NCBI GenBank assembly: GCA_003230535.1
Contig: QIEW01000013.1
Coordinates: 1-19,084, forward strand
Direction of reading: 5' to 3'
Origin: a bacterium
GTDB lineage: Bacteria > SZUA-182 > SZUA-191
Length of the DNA stretch: 19,084 bases
In this document: in pieces, positions 7,821-15,669 of the stretch
Numbering within the stretch: position 1 is the first letter of the stretch
How the letters are laid out: every line of letters begins with the position of its first letter
Notes under the pieces: generated by a model
Database searches by the model: none
Told to the model about the DNA's origin: nothing
Seen by the model: only the letters and a program-made list of their open reading frames with translations
Program-made: the position numbers and the translations under genes

Positions 7821-7874
7821 CCTTAATCAATTAAGGCTATTGGATATTATAGATTGGGCCTCCTGGTATGCCAG
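7821..7874 (-). promoter_or_regulatory. Candidate promoter and palindromic operator of the MNT-HEPN module
   Basis: On the minus strand, CTGGCA (7874-7869), 17 bases and TATAAT (7851-7846) lie at the 3' end of gatA. They are followed by the inverted repeat CCTTAAT-TG-ATTAAGG (7836-7821), directly before the MNT start codon. A palindrome between promoter and first gene is the usual arrangement for toxin-antitoxin autoregulation. It could also act as a weak hairpin after gatA. Inferred from sequence only. Confidence 0.4.
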
Positions 7875-9307
7875 TCGGTTTCCCGCTCATAAGCATAAGC
7901 TATTGTAAGCAACCTGTCTTCACCAAAGGCGGGGCCGATAAGCTGGAGCCCTACCGGCAGGCCGTTAGCTGTAAAACCACAGGGGACTGAAATAGCCGGC
8001 AACCCGGCCAGGTTTACTGAATTGGTATATATATCAGAAAGATACATTTGCAGCGGGTCGGTAACCTTCTCTCCCAGCCGGAAAGCGGGGGAGGGGGCAG
8101 TGGGAGTAAGCAGAGCATCCACCTCAGTAAAAGCCAGGTCAAAGTCCCGCTTAATTAGTGTTCTTACCTTCTGGGCCTTGAGATAATACGCATCATAGTA
8201 GCCTGCGCTCAAAGCGTATGTTCCCAACATGATGCGGCGTTTTACCTCAGCCCCGAACCCTTCCTCCCGGGAATCATAATACATCTGAAGCAAGTTTTTG
8301 GGCTTGGATGTCCGATGACCATACCTTACCCCGTCATAGCGCGCCAAGTTAGAACTGGCCTCAGCCGGAGCAATGAGATAGTAAGCGGCGATAGAGTAAT
8401 CGGTATGCGGCAGGGACACTTCCTGAAACTGGACGCCTAGGCGGCTGAATACTTCCCTTGCCGCCTCCAGGGAAGCGGCTACTTCCGGGTCTAATCCTTC
8501 CGCAAAATACTCTTTCGGTAATCCCAGCCGAAGTCCGTTAATGGATTGGCCTAACTTTGACAGGTAGTCCGGCGGCTGTTTAGGGGCTGAGGTGGAATCC
8601 CGCGGATCATGTCCGGCAATAGCTGAGAGGAGGATGGCGGCGTCCCGAACATCACGGGTTATCGGGCCGATCTGATCCAGCGAAGAGGCAAAAGCTACCA
8701 GACCATAGCGGGAAACTAGTCCATAAGTAGGCTTCAAACCAACCACCCCGCAGAATGCCGCCGGCTGTCTGATGGAACCGCCGGTATCCGAACCTAAGGC
8801 CGCCGCGCACATTCCCGCCGCTACCGCCGCCGCCGAGCCTCCACTCGACCCCCCCGGTACACAGCGGGTATCCCAAGGGTTGCGCGTCGGGGCAAATCCG
8901 GAGTTCTCCGTAGAGGAACCCATGGCAAACTCATCCATGTTGGTCTTCCCCAGAAGAACGTAGCCTTGGTCTGATAAGCGCTCGATTACAGTCGCATTAT
9001 ATGGGGGAACGTAATGTTCCAAAATCTTTGAGGCACAGGTCATCCTCACGCCTTTAATGCAGATATTATCCTTGATTGCCAACGGAATACCGGTCAGCGG
9101 GCAGGCCCCGTCTCCCTTGCCTAACCGCTTATCAGCCACCCCGGCCTGCGCCGGAGCCTCATCTTCCGCTACCGTAAGATAAGCGTTGACCCGGGAGTTT
9201 TTCTCTCGAATACGAGCTAAGAGGGCTTGAGTTATCTCCTGCGGGCTTATCTTGCGGTTTAAAAGTAACTTTTGCAGCCTGGAAATGGTAATGTTTTGTA
9301 ATTTCAT
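7847..9307 (-). CDS. gatA: Glutamyl-tRNA(Gln)/aspartyl-tRNA(Asn) amidotransferase subunit A
   Basis: GatA is the amidase subunit of GatCAB. It releases ammonia from glutamine for transamidation of misacylated Glu-tRNA(Gln) or Asp-tRNA(Asn). The Ser-cisSer-Lys triad of the amidase-signature family is intact: Lys79 (IPLAIKDNI), Ser154 ([10 protein letters not shown]) and Ser178 ([11 protein letters not shown]), at exactly the usual positions. The protein has 486 residues, the normal length, from ATG 9307 ([15 protein letters not shown]). The frame stays open upstream to 9469, but that part overlaps trkA and has no family similarity. A GGAGG overlaps the trkA stop 15 bases upstream of the ATG, a little far. 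gatB and gatC are not in the window; the gene is embedded in the potassium cluster, an unusual neighbourhood. Confidence 0.97.
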   Translation of the reverse strand: MKLQNITISRLQKLLLNRKISPQEITQALLARIREKNSRVNAYLTVAEDEAPAQAGVADKRLGKGDGACPLTGIPLAIKDNICIKGVRMTCASKILEHYVPPYNATVIERLSDQGYVLLGKTNMDEFAMGSSTENSGFAPTRNPWDTRCVPGGSSGGSAAAVAAGMCAAALGSDTGGSIRQPAAFCGVVGLKPTYGLVSRYGLVAFASSLDQIGPITRDVRDAAILLSAIAGHDPRDSTSAPKQPPDYLSKLGQSINGLRLGLPKEYFAEGLDPEVAASLEAAREVFSRLGVQFQEVSLPHTDYSIAAYYLIAPAEASSNLARYDGVRYGHRTSKPKNLLQMYYDSREEGFGAEVKRRIMLGTYALSAGYYDAYYLKAQKVRTLIKRDFDLAFTEVDALLTPTAPSPAFRLGEKVTDPLQMYLSDIYTNSVNLAGLPAISVPCGFTANGLPVGLQLIGPAFGEDRLLTIAYAYERETDWHTRRPNL

Positions 9308-9317
9308 AGTATTCCGG

Positions 9318-9962
9318 TTATGCCTCCAATATCTTTTCCAGTTGGCCCAGGAAGCGGGTTTTGGCGATTGCCACCAGTTCATCTGTAGAGCTAATCTCCT
9401 GATCGGGCAAAGCCACCTGGCATCTCCCCTGGCGGACCACGCCGCAGACCATAAATTCAGTTCCCACATTTAGCTGGGCCACCGATTTCCCCACCATTGT
9501 TTTTGCAGGGGTAAATCTAATAATTCCGGTATCGGGCGAGATGTTACAGCAGCGCTTATATGGTTTTTGAGAGAGCTGGTTCCAAATGGCGTCCGAGACC
9601 AGGTGCGTACCGCTTACAATAGTAAAATCTTGTTCTTGAAAAGCTTTATCCCTAGCCGGATCATCGACTTTAGCGATCGCTTTGGAAATTTGAAAAATTG
9701 ATCGGGCGATCTGGGCCGCCATAATGTTTATGTTATCCTTATCCGTTAAGGCGATAAACACATCGGCCTCTTCTATTTTAGCCTCCCGAAGCAAAATCTC
9801 ATCCGTGCCTGAGCCCACCACCTGAAGCCCGTTGAAAGCTGATCCCAGCCTTTTAAAAGCGTCCGGGTCAGTGTCTATGATAACTACGTCATGTCCCTCT
9901 ACAGAAAACATTTTCCCTAGCTGCGAGCCTACCCGGCCACAACCAATAATAAAAATATTCAT
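9318..9962 (-). CDS. trkA: TrkA-family K+ uptake regulator (single RCK unit), second copy
   Basis: A 214-residue protein with N-terminal [11 protein letters not shown] (residues 6-16) as Rossmann nucleotide-binding loop and Asp30 (IIDTD) at the end of strand 2. A TrkA_C-type domain (about 135-214) includes '[21 protein letters not shown]' and '[15 protein letters not shown]'. It is clearly distinct from the trkA next to trkH, with only family-level resemblance, so this is not a recent duplication. The two single-unit proteins may form mixed rings replacing the tandem-domain TrkA of enterobacteria (inference). It ends 10 bases before gatA, in the same direction. Mobile element copy B begins 22 bases upstream of its start. 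Confidence 0.92.
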   Translation of the reverse strand: MNIFIIGCGRVGSQLGKMFSVEGHDVVIIDTDPDAFKRLGSAFNGLQVVGSGTDEILLREAKIEEADVFIALTDKDNINIMAAQIARSIFQISKAIAKVDDPARDKAFQEQDFTIVSGTHLVSDAIWNQLSQKPYKRCCNISPDTGIIRFTPAKTMVGKSVAQLNVGTEFMVCGVVRQGRCQVALPDQEISSTDELVAIAKTRFLGQLEKILEA

Positions 9963-9983
9963 CTTCTACACCCTTCTATTCCC

Positions 9984-10145
9984 CCCGAATAATTCGGGAT
10001 CATAAACACGCTCCCGTCGGTCGCTTCCACAGCGGAAGTTTTCGGTAATTTGTATGAGCCATTTTATTTTTTTGACCGTTATTATTAAGCACCTGTATTC
10101 AAATAACATCATTAATGTTTACCGTGAATTTATGAATAATCCGGG
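9984..10145 (-). mobile_element. MITE-like element, copy B (162 bp), target duplication TCCC
   Basis: Same family as copy A, in the opposite orientation: plus strand begins CCCGAATAATTCGGG and ends GAATAATCCGGG. The direct repeat TCCC flanks it (9980-9983 and 10146-10149). The terminal inverted repeat matches at 10 of 12 positions. The internal landmarks (GTATTCAAATAACATCATTAA, split CTCCCG..CGGAAG hairpin, TTTTTTGACCG) are conserved. It lies directly upstream of the second trkA, so native promoter sequence for that gene may have been displaced. Confidence 0.88.
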
Positions 10146-10554
10146 TCCCAGAGAGAGACCCAGAGTTTTCCAAAATCTCCTAAAATAAATAAGGGGCAAG
10201 TGCATAAGCGATACACCAAACCCCTTTTCAATAACAACCCCACACTCGGGCTCATCAAGCATATTTTTTATTAATGTAACCTAAACGCCAAAAATGGCAG
10301 GGCGAAAGCTTTGATCGTCAAGCGCCATAGTCAGCGCTTAAAAAAATGCTTCATTTACATCCGCTCCCCTACCTACTAATCTCCACTGGAAAACTGCTTA
10401 TGTGATACTTACTCTAGTAATAGCAGTTTTCAGACTTATATATACTATTCCATACTCTAAGTCAAGCCTCCGCTTAACATCTTTTTGGAACCTAAAATGT
10501 GGTCCTCTTTTGCCGGCTGCTATTGATTTTGCGGCGCCAAGGCGGTCGGTAAAT
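10146..10554. other. Gene-free stretch downstream of mreC, with possible terminator
   Basis: About 400 bases with no credible coding frame; mreD, which often follows mreC, is not here. AAGGGG (10191-10196) and CCCCTT (10221-10226) could pair, followed on the minus strand by ATTTATTTTA, a weak terminator candidate for mreBC (it also reads CCCCTTTT on the plus strand). Also present are a hairpin AAGCGC/GCGCTT near 10320 and a nine-base inverted repeat AAAACTGCT/AGCAGTTTT (10390-10398, 10422-10430) with an inner TTACT/AGTAA stem. None has a clear role. Confidence 0.4.
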
Positions 10555-11405
10555 TTATTGCGGGACGCCAGGGCTTTCAGGGGTTGTTTGGTAAACAACC
10601 ATCACCTCTTCAAGATTAGAAAGATTAGCGCTTGGTTCCACCTCGGCGTACTGGAACAGGTCATGGCCCTGTTTTTCTACTTTGGTGATGCGGCCTACAC
10701 TAACCCTTTGGGAAACACTCCTCCTAAACCAGAGCTGATTACTACATCTCCCGGTTTTATATCAGCCGACCGGATTAAATAATTTAGTTTGCAGATATTT
10801 TCCTGCCAGCCGGAAACTATGCCTTCCGCCCTGCTCCGCTGTACAATTACAGCAATACTGCTATTCTGATCTGTGATTAGAAGGACCCGGGCGGAGACCG
10901 GGGTAACTTCTTCTATTCTTCCCACTACGCCTTCATGGGTAATAACGGCCATATACTTAGATATCTTTTCTCCCGCTATCTGACTGATAAGAATGCTCTT
11001 AAACCAATGAGAAGGCGTCCTGGCAATCACTTGAGTTGGAATAAGCCGCATAGGAGATGCTCCCTTAAATTGCAATAGCTTGCGCAGCCGTTCATTCTCA
11101 TTTTTATACTCTATATACTGGCTGTTCTTATAGCGGAGCTTTCCATTTTCATGCTTCAGTAAGCGATTCTCTTCCTCCACCCCTTGGAGAAATATATAGA
11201 TCTCCCCGAGGCGCCCAATTTGAAGACCGGTCGTACTCAACACTTCATGGGCATAACCATATAAGATCAACACCGGCTTAGCAAAAAAATTAAGAGAACC
11301 GGGTCGGCGCACTTGTAAGGTAATCGCCAGCAGGGAAAGAAGAGTAACTATGACTACCAGATAGAAATAGTTTCCCCGACTTGTATTTATACGTTGTGAG
11401 GGCAT
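10555..11405 (-). CDS. mreC: Rod shape-determining protein MreC, frameshifted near the 3' end
   Basis: MreC is a bitopic inner-membrane protein that scaffolds the elongasome and activates PBP2. From ATG 11405 there is a basic N-terminus, one membrane helix (about residues 13-32), a coiled coil (about 70-112, 'EENRLLKHENGKLRYKN') and the beta-domain ('MAVITHEGVVGRIEEV', 'RVLLITDQNSSIAVIVQRSRAEGIVSG'). The frame stops at TAG 10697-10695 after GGVFPKGLV. The expected C-terminus continues in the -1 frame: VGRITKVEKQGHDLFQYAEVEPSA.., to TAA 10557. One base therefore appears to be missing at about 10698, in the conserved GL(P)VGRV turn. The restored protein would be about 283 residues, normal for MreC. 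No slippery heptamer is present, so mutation or assembly error is more likely than recoding. It starts 53 bases after mreB. Confidence 0.9.
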
Positions 11406-11458
11406 TTATTCTCCACAGGAAAAGCTAAAAGGCAGCTAAAATATGGCGGGATAGTCGT

Positions 11459-12487
11459 CTAATCCTTTAAGGAGACTTGCCGGAGGAGGTCTATTTCATC
11501 CAGCATCTTTCCAGAACCTAAGGCGACACAAAGTTGAGGGTTGTCGGCGTAAAACACAGGCAATTTTGTCTCTTCACGAAGCAGAACATCCAGCCCCTCA
11601 AGCATGGCTCCCCCTCCAGCCAGGACAATTCCCCGATCGACAATATCGGCTGAGAGTTCGGGAGGCGTCTGTTCCAAAGTAGTCTTTACTGCTTCCACAA
11701 TAACATTTACCGTATCCGACAGGCATTCTCTTATCTCTCCATCGCTTACGGTGATAATCTTCGGGATACCGGCCACCAGATCTCGTCCCTTGATATCCCT
11801 GGTCTTAGGCTCAGCAAGAGGGGAGGCTGACCCAATGGTCACCTTCACATCTTCGGCGGTACGCTCCCCAATCAGCAGATTATACCTACGCTTCACATGG
11901 GAGATAATGGCATTATCCATTTCGTCGCCGCCTACCCGCACTGAAAGATCAAAAACCATTCCCGAGAGAGAGATAACCGCTATTTCAGTAGTGCCGCCGC
12001 CAATATCCACCACCATGTTTCCAGCCGGTTCCTGGATAGGCATATTAGCTCCCACAGCAGCGGCCATCGGCTGTTCTACCAAGTAAACCTCGCGTCCCCC
12101 GGCTAAATGCGCAGAATCTCGAACCGCTCGTTTTTCTACCTGAGTAATTCCGGAAGGAACGCAAATAATTATCCTGGGACGCACCATGGATCTGCGGTTA
12201 TGGACCTTCCGGATAAAATAGCGCAGCATCTGCTCGGTTACTTCAAAGTTTGTAATTACTCCATCCCGTAAGGGACGAATGGCTTCTATATGACCCGGGG
12301 TTCGCCCCAGCATACGTTTAGCCTCCTCCCCTACCGCCAGCACATGGTTAGTTCCTCTCTTTATTGCCACTACCGAAGGCTCTTGCAGCATAATACCCTT
12401 ATTCCGCACATACACTAAGGTATTTGCGGTGCCTAAATCTACCGCCAGATCACTGGAAAATAATCCCATGATGGAATCGAAAAGCAT
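11459..12487 (-). CDS. mreB: Rod shape-determining protein MreB (bacterial actin)
   Basis: MreB is a cytoplasmic, membrane-associated actin homologue that orients the cell-wall elongation machinery. The nucleotide-binding landmarks are all visible: phosphate 1 'LAVDLGTANTLVYV', connect 1 'VEQPMAAAVGA', phosphate 2 'MVVDIGGGTTEIAVISL', and adenosine 'GIVLAGGGAMLEGL'. An N-terminal amphipathic stretch (MLFDSIMGLF) fits membrane binding. I prefer ATG 12487 (342 residues), which has AGGAG nine bases upstream, over TTG 12493, which would leave only three or four bases. mreC follows in the same direction after 53 bases. The length and motifs are ordinary. Confidence 0.97.
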   Translation of the reverse strand: MLFDSIMGLFSSDLAVDLGTANTLVYVRNKGIMLQEPSVVAIKRGTNHVLAVGEEAKRMLGRTPGHIEAIRPLRDGVITNFEVTEQMLRYFIRKVHNRRSMVRPRIIICVPSGITQVEKRAVRDSAHLAGGREVYLVEQPMAAAVGANMPIQEPAGNMVVDIGGGTTEIAVISLSGMVFDLSVRVGGDEMDNAIISHVKRRYNLLIGERTAEDVKVTIGSASPLAEPKTRDIKGRDLVAGIPKIITVSDGEIRECLSDTVNVIVEAVKTTLEQTPPELSADIVDRGIVLAGGGAMLEGLDVLLREETKLPVFYADNPQLCVALGSGKMLDEIDLLRQVSLKD

Positions 12488-12532
12488 CTTCAAAATCTCC
12501 TATCGGTCATTACCCTAGATAGTACCAGGCAT

Positions 12533-12562
12533 ATTATAGAAACTCGGGAGATTATATCACAA
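12533..12562 (-). promoter_or_regulatory. Likely mreB promoter
   Basis: On the minus strand, TTGTGA (12562-12557), an 18-base spacer and TATAAT (12538-12533) lie 45 bases upstream of the mreB ATG. The -10 is a perfect consensus. A second TATAAT overlaps the spacer (GATATAATC), so two start sites are possible. Confidence 0.5.
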
Positions 12563-12806
12563 TTTTCTATCAGAAATATAGAAAGATTTCGCTCTTAAGT
12601 TGTATTTAAGCGAATACGGAGCAGGTTAGCGCCACCGCCATGACCAGCTGTTGTTTAGGGGCGGGGGGGAGCCTTCTTTCAAGATAGGTTCCCCAGAATT
12701 GCTCCTTTTGTAGCAGTCATTACTTGTTTGAACGTAACTTGATAGTATAGATACAAGGAATTTCCTTTTTTATGTCCAACAAAACAATCAGATATAGCTC
12801 CATGTG

Positions 12807-12926
12807 CTGTCGGGTCCTCAGACCCGACAGTCTGAATGAGTGGCAGGTTTCCTGAACCTGCCACCACCTAAAAAACCGCAGTCAGGTCTGAGGACCTGAC
12901 TGCACAAAGTCCGCACCGTCGGTGCG
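12807..12926. repeat. Cluster of four tandem hairpins (REP-like)
   Basis: Four strong palindromes in 120 bases: CTGTCGGGT/ACCCGACAG (loop CCTCAG, 12807-12830), GTGGCAGGTT/AACCTGCCAC (loop TCCTG, 12840-12864), GCAGTCAGGT/ACCTGACTGC (loop CTGAGG, 12878-12903) and CGCACC/GGTGCG (loop GTC, 12912-12926). The first and third share the core GGTCCTCAGACC in opposite orientation, and the second is a variant, so they look like one repeat family. The cluster starts 18 bases after the copper-receptor stop on the transcribed strand and could cap that mRNA. A TTTTTT run lies between the second and third hairpins on the minus strand, giving a possible terminator. The remaining 12565-12806 holds no gene I can support. 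Confidence 0.7.
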
Positions 12927-12944
12927 CTAAGTTCTCACTAGGGA

Positions 12945-15026
12945 TTAAAACTCGTACTTTAAAACAACATAGACATTCCTGCCGGGCTCAGGCACCCTCT
13001 CGCCGGTAATCGGGTTTCTTGCATTCAGATGCTCACTGTAATACTTATCAAATATATTTTCCACCCCGAGGAGCAGGGTATAACCGGGATAGGGGTTTAT
13101 TCCGCCGGTAATGGAAAAAGTAGCAAAACCAGGAGTTTTCTCCTCGCCAAACTCAGGAGCTACCCGCTCTTTGCGCTTTGCTAATCTTCCGCCCAGCTCG
13201 GACCAGAACCCCAACCAAGCAGTTTCATATCTTAGGGCGACTTTTCCTTCAAGAGGCGGCATATAGGGCAGAGGACGTCCGCTTTGTTTATCCTTTCCCC
13301 TGGTATAGGCCAGGCTTCCCTTAAGGAGGAACTCCTCCAGCAGGTGATATTCTCCCCAACATTCCACTCCCTGGATAATGGCGTCGGTGTTGGAATACTG
13401 CTTAACGCCAAGAGCTCCCGGAGTTCGGGGTTTAAGATCAGGGATTACCTCGCCGATGATGTAATCATCGATTAAGGCATAAAACAGCGTTATTTCAGCC
13501 GATGCTTTTTCCCCGGATGCTCTGGCGCCCACATCAAGCTCTAAGCTCTCCTCCGGCTCCAGACCGGGGTCGCCGATATAGTCGAAATTGTCGGCAAACC
13601 TGCTGCTGGGGAAAAAGAAGGAGTATCTCTCAGTGGCATCGGCGGATCTGACACCCCGGCCTACGGCGCCGAAAAATTCCAAGGTCTTCAGGGGGTTATA
13701 GGAAAGTCCTATATTTCCAGCCCAGTTGGTTTCCTTTTCCCGGAGGTCTTTGCGCCCCCAAAACTCCAGGGCTTCGGGGTCGGGGGTTTTGGCATCCGCC
13801 TCTACCGCGTCTATCCTGGCGCCGACAGTAAATTCCCATTCACGGGTTAGTTCCCGGTGGTATTCCACGAATAACCCGGCATCATAACTAAAGGCATCCG
13901 GCCAGATTTTCTTCTCACTCTCCATGCCCATCATGGTCATCTTACTTATGGCATTTCGATCTAACCGGTAGAAATCCAGCCCCAGGGAAAGGAAACTCCT
14001 CTCATCCGGCGCCCATTGTGTCTCCAACCTTCCGCCATAGGTATCCGAGGAAGTTTTCGCCTTAATCGGCATTTTCATAAGGCCCGGTTTGGGGTCTTTA
14101 TGTTTATTACTCATGATATGCTCTGCTTCATTGTAATAAAGCTTGGCTTGGAGTGAGAACAGGTAAGGGGTAACATTGTTCCAAGAGTAATCCAACATTA
14201 TTCGGGTAGTATCGCTTTCTTCGGTGTCCATCAGCTTTCCCGGATAGCGTATATCCCGGCCAAACGCTTGGGAAAGGGAAAAACCGACCTCCTGCCTTTG
14301 GTTCGGAAACAACCACAGTTTAGTCGAATAATCTGTCTCCTCAAATCGGCTGTCCTCCACCTTGCCCCGACCGGAATTATAGTCCTCATAGTTCCGGCTG
14401 CCTAAACTAAGTCGAAAACTATAGGGCCTATCTCCACCCCATAATCTGGCGCGGCCGCTTTTCCCGTCGGATACGCTCTCAAAACCGGCAGAGAGAGAGC
14501 CGTGCAAATTAAATTCTTCCCACCTTTTGGGCCGAGGAGTAATCAAGTTTATCGAGCCGCCCAGAACTCCCGGCCCCTGGCGCACTGAGTACGGCCCCTT
14601 CGATACTTCCACCGCCTCAAGCTCCTCCGGATCAATATGTGAAGATGGGGGATCCATGCGGCCGGGGCAGGCTCCCCAAATCCTGGCTCCATCGATGAGC
14701 ACATTTAGCTGGTCCTCACGCAAGCCACGCAATACAGGATCAGAGCCGACGCTTCCCCGGCGGACGGCTGAGATGCCGGGTATTTGTTTCAGAAGATCAC
14801 CCGTCCCGGTGGGACTTTGCTGCTCGAGATCTTTTTTGTCAACCGTATTGGTATGTGGAGAAAGCTCAGATTCTTCTCCGGCGAATACTTTAAATTCACC
14901 CAAACCCATGGTTTCTCCAACAGAAAGAGCGTTTTCCTCCTGAGTATAGGCAAACTCAGCGGAGGACAGGATTAGGAATATCCCGCCCAATATAGACATA
15001 CCTCTAGATATAGAAAGTTTTTTCAT
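12945..15026 (-). CDS. TonB-dependent outer-membrane copper receptor (OprC/NosA type)
   Basis: A 693-residue outer-membrane barrel with a signal peptide (MKKLSISRGMSILGGIFLILSS..), a plug domain (about 55-165) and a 22-strand-type barrel ending in the terminal aromatic signature (YVVLKYEF). The plug carries GACPGRMDPPSSHIDP. Its CxxxM pair (Cys120, Met124) is the hallmark of the copper receptors OprC and NosA. A HxM pair (His303, Met305, in AEHIMSNKH) follows at the spacing expected for the second half of the copper site in OprC (Cys143/Met147, His323/Met325). A Met-rich segment (about 315-365, with MKMP and MTMMGM) may also bind copper. It should import copper using TonB/ExbBD, which are not in the window. 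ATG 15026 has the strong Shine-Dalgarno GGGGAGG. The Cys-rich gene upstream is probably in the same operon. Confidence 0.93.
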   Translation of the reverse strand: MKKLSISRGMSILGGIFLILSSAEFAYTQEENALSVGETMGLGEFKVFAGEESELSPHTNTVDKKDLEQQSPTGTGDLLKQIPGISAVRRGSVGSDPVLRGLREDQLNVLIDGARIWGACPGRMDPPSSHIDPEELEAVEVSKGPYSVRQGPGVLGGSINLITPRPKRWEEFNLHGSLSAGFESVSDGKSGRARLWGGDRPYSFRLSLGSRNYEDYNSGRGKVEDSRFEETDYSTKLWLFPNQRQEVGFSLSQAFGRDIRYPGKLMDTEESDTTRIMLDYSWNNVTPYLFSLQAKLYYNEAEHIMSNKHKDPKPGLMKMPIKAKTSSDTYGGRLETQWAPDERSFLSLGLDFYRLDRNAISKMTMMGMESEKKIWPDAFSYDAGLFVEYHRELTREWEFTVGARIDAVEADAKTPDPEALEFWGRKDLREKETNWAGNIGLSYNPLKTLEFFGAVGRGVRSADATERYSFFFPSSRFADNFDYIGDPGLEPEESLELDVGARASGEKASAEITLFYALIDDYIIGEVIPDLKPRTPGALGVKQYSNTDAIIQGVECWGEYHLLEEFLLKGSLAYTRGKDKQSGRPLPYMPPLEGKVALRYETAWLGFWSELGGRLAKRKERVAPEFGEEKTPGFATFSITGGINPYPGYTLLLGVENIFDKYYSEHLNARNPITGERVPEPGRNVYVVLKYEF

Positions 15027-15073
15027 ATTTCCTCCCCGGATAGTATCTCCCCTGCGACTGGCAGCAGATAACC

Positions 15074-15096
15074 AAGGGCGAGGACACCTCGCCTTT
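15074..15096. repeat. Stable hairpin upstream of the copper receptor
   Basis: AAGGGCGAGG (15074-15083) and CCTCGCCTTT (15087-15096) pair across a three-base loop with one non-Watson-Crick position. It lies in the 172-base gap between the Cys-rich gene and the receptor, about 50 bases before the receptor start. In the mRNA it could protect or separate the two messages. I see no U-tract on the minus strand. Confidence 0.5.
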
Positions 15097-15198
15097 AACG
15101 TATCATATGGGCAGAAGCCTATTATAGCTGACAGTTAAAATGGGCAGACTGATCGCTAACTGAATAGATAAACGATAAGGAATAAACTTTGCTGTTAG

Positions 15199-15630
15199 CT
15201 ATACCAAGCTAACTCTGGGGGGTCTTTCAGGAGGGCTGGGATAATAAGAGGCAAGGAGAGTCTGTGACGTCTCTACCCTGCCGCAGAGAATAAGGTCGGT
15301 TATAAAGGAAAAGAGAGCGGAAGGAATATAGATAGAGGATGCGGCTAACAGGCCCTCCTCTTCAGAGCGACAAGACCGCTTTAGTTGCGGCCCCCCGGTG
15401 GCGGGAAATTGTGGCGCCTTGGCGTTGGATTTTACTGATAACGAACGCCCCCGATGCCCAGGCCCTGGAGGCGAGCAGCAGGAACAGTTCATCTCAATAC
15501 GGCAGGCTGAACCCGGAGTGGAACAGAGGCAGCCCTCATCTTCCGGATTAACAGACCAAAGCTTCAGGCCAGACCAGGTGTGCCCGCCAAGCCAGACCAA
15601 CACTAACAATACAGCACACGATTTTCTCAT
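15199..15630 (-). CDS. Small secreted Cys-rich protein, probable copper-handling partner
   Basis: A 143-residue product from ATG 15630: signal peptide or anchor (MRKSCAVLLVLVWLGGHTWS), then a compact cysteine cluster at about residues 34-52 (CLCSTPGSACRIEMNCSCC). A basic low-complexity linker, a hydrophobic stretch (IYIPSALFSFITDLILC) and a proline-rich C-terminus (YYPSPPERPPRVSLV) follow. The Cys/Met pattern suits soft-metal binding. The location, upstream of and codirectional with the copper receptor, supports a periplasmic copper-binding role. Small proteins with a Cys/His cluster and a Pro/Arg-rich tail (for example DUF2946) often sit beside such receptors, but I cannot assign the family. 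The frame is open upstream to a TTG at 15690, but that stretch contains the promoter. The final codons overlap a hairpin, GTTAGCT/AGCTAAC. Confidence 0.7.
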   Translation of the reverse strand: MRKSCAVLLVLVWLGGHTWSGLKLWSVNPEDEGCLCSTPGSACRIEMNCSCCSPPGPGHRGRSLSVKSNAKAPQFPATGGPQLKRSCRSEEEGLLAASSIYIPSALFSFITDLILCGRVETSQTLLASYYPSPPERPPRVSLV

Positions 15631-15640
15631 TCTATGCTGT

Positions 15641-15669
15641 ATTATAGACCCAATTAGTTGGATAATCAA
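15641..15669 (-). promoter_or_regulatory. Strong promoter of the copper-receptor operon, possibly leaderless
   Basis: On the minus strand, TTGATT (15669-15664), a 17-base spacer and TATAAT (15646-15641) end only 10 bases before ATG 15630. A start site 7-8 bases after the -10 would leave a leader of about three bases, and no Shine-Dalgarno is visible. The spacer contains the short dyad CCAA-CTAA-TTGG, a possible binding site for a metal regulator. The mobile element copy C begins 51 bases farther upstream. Confidence 0.65.

Noticed and set aside
9308-9469. N-terminal extension of GatA by 54 residues
   Set aside because: The extension overlaps trkA out of frame, is Trp/Arg-rich with no family similarity, and the ATG at 9307 gives the standard catalytic numbering.
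9963-10554. tRNA or riboswitch in the gap between trkA and mreC
   Set aside because: No acceptor/T-arm pattern and no known aptamer core were visible; most of the first part is MITE copy B.
10690-10710. Programmed -1 frameshifting in mreC
   Set aside because: In the zero frame (TTT CCC AAA GGG TTA GTG TAG) no X XXY YYZ slippery heptamer lies before the stop, and I see no obvious downstream pseudoknot. Mutation or sequence error is the simpler reading.
10402-10782. Plus-strand 126-codon open frame
   Set aside because: It lies antisense to the 3' end of mreC, has no ribosome site and reads like random translation. The minus-strand frame there encodes a recognisable MreC C-terminus.
12679-12867. 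Minus-strand 62-codon open frame upstream of mreB
   Set aside because: It starts in the hairpin cluster and its composition follows the palindromes. No Shine-Dalgarno or recognisable motif.
12807-12926. CRISPR array
   Set aside because: The units are palindromes of differing sequence and irregular spacing, with no constant direct repeat and no cas genes nearby.
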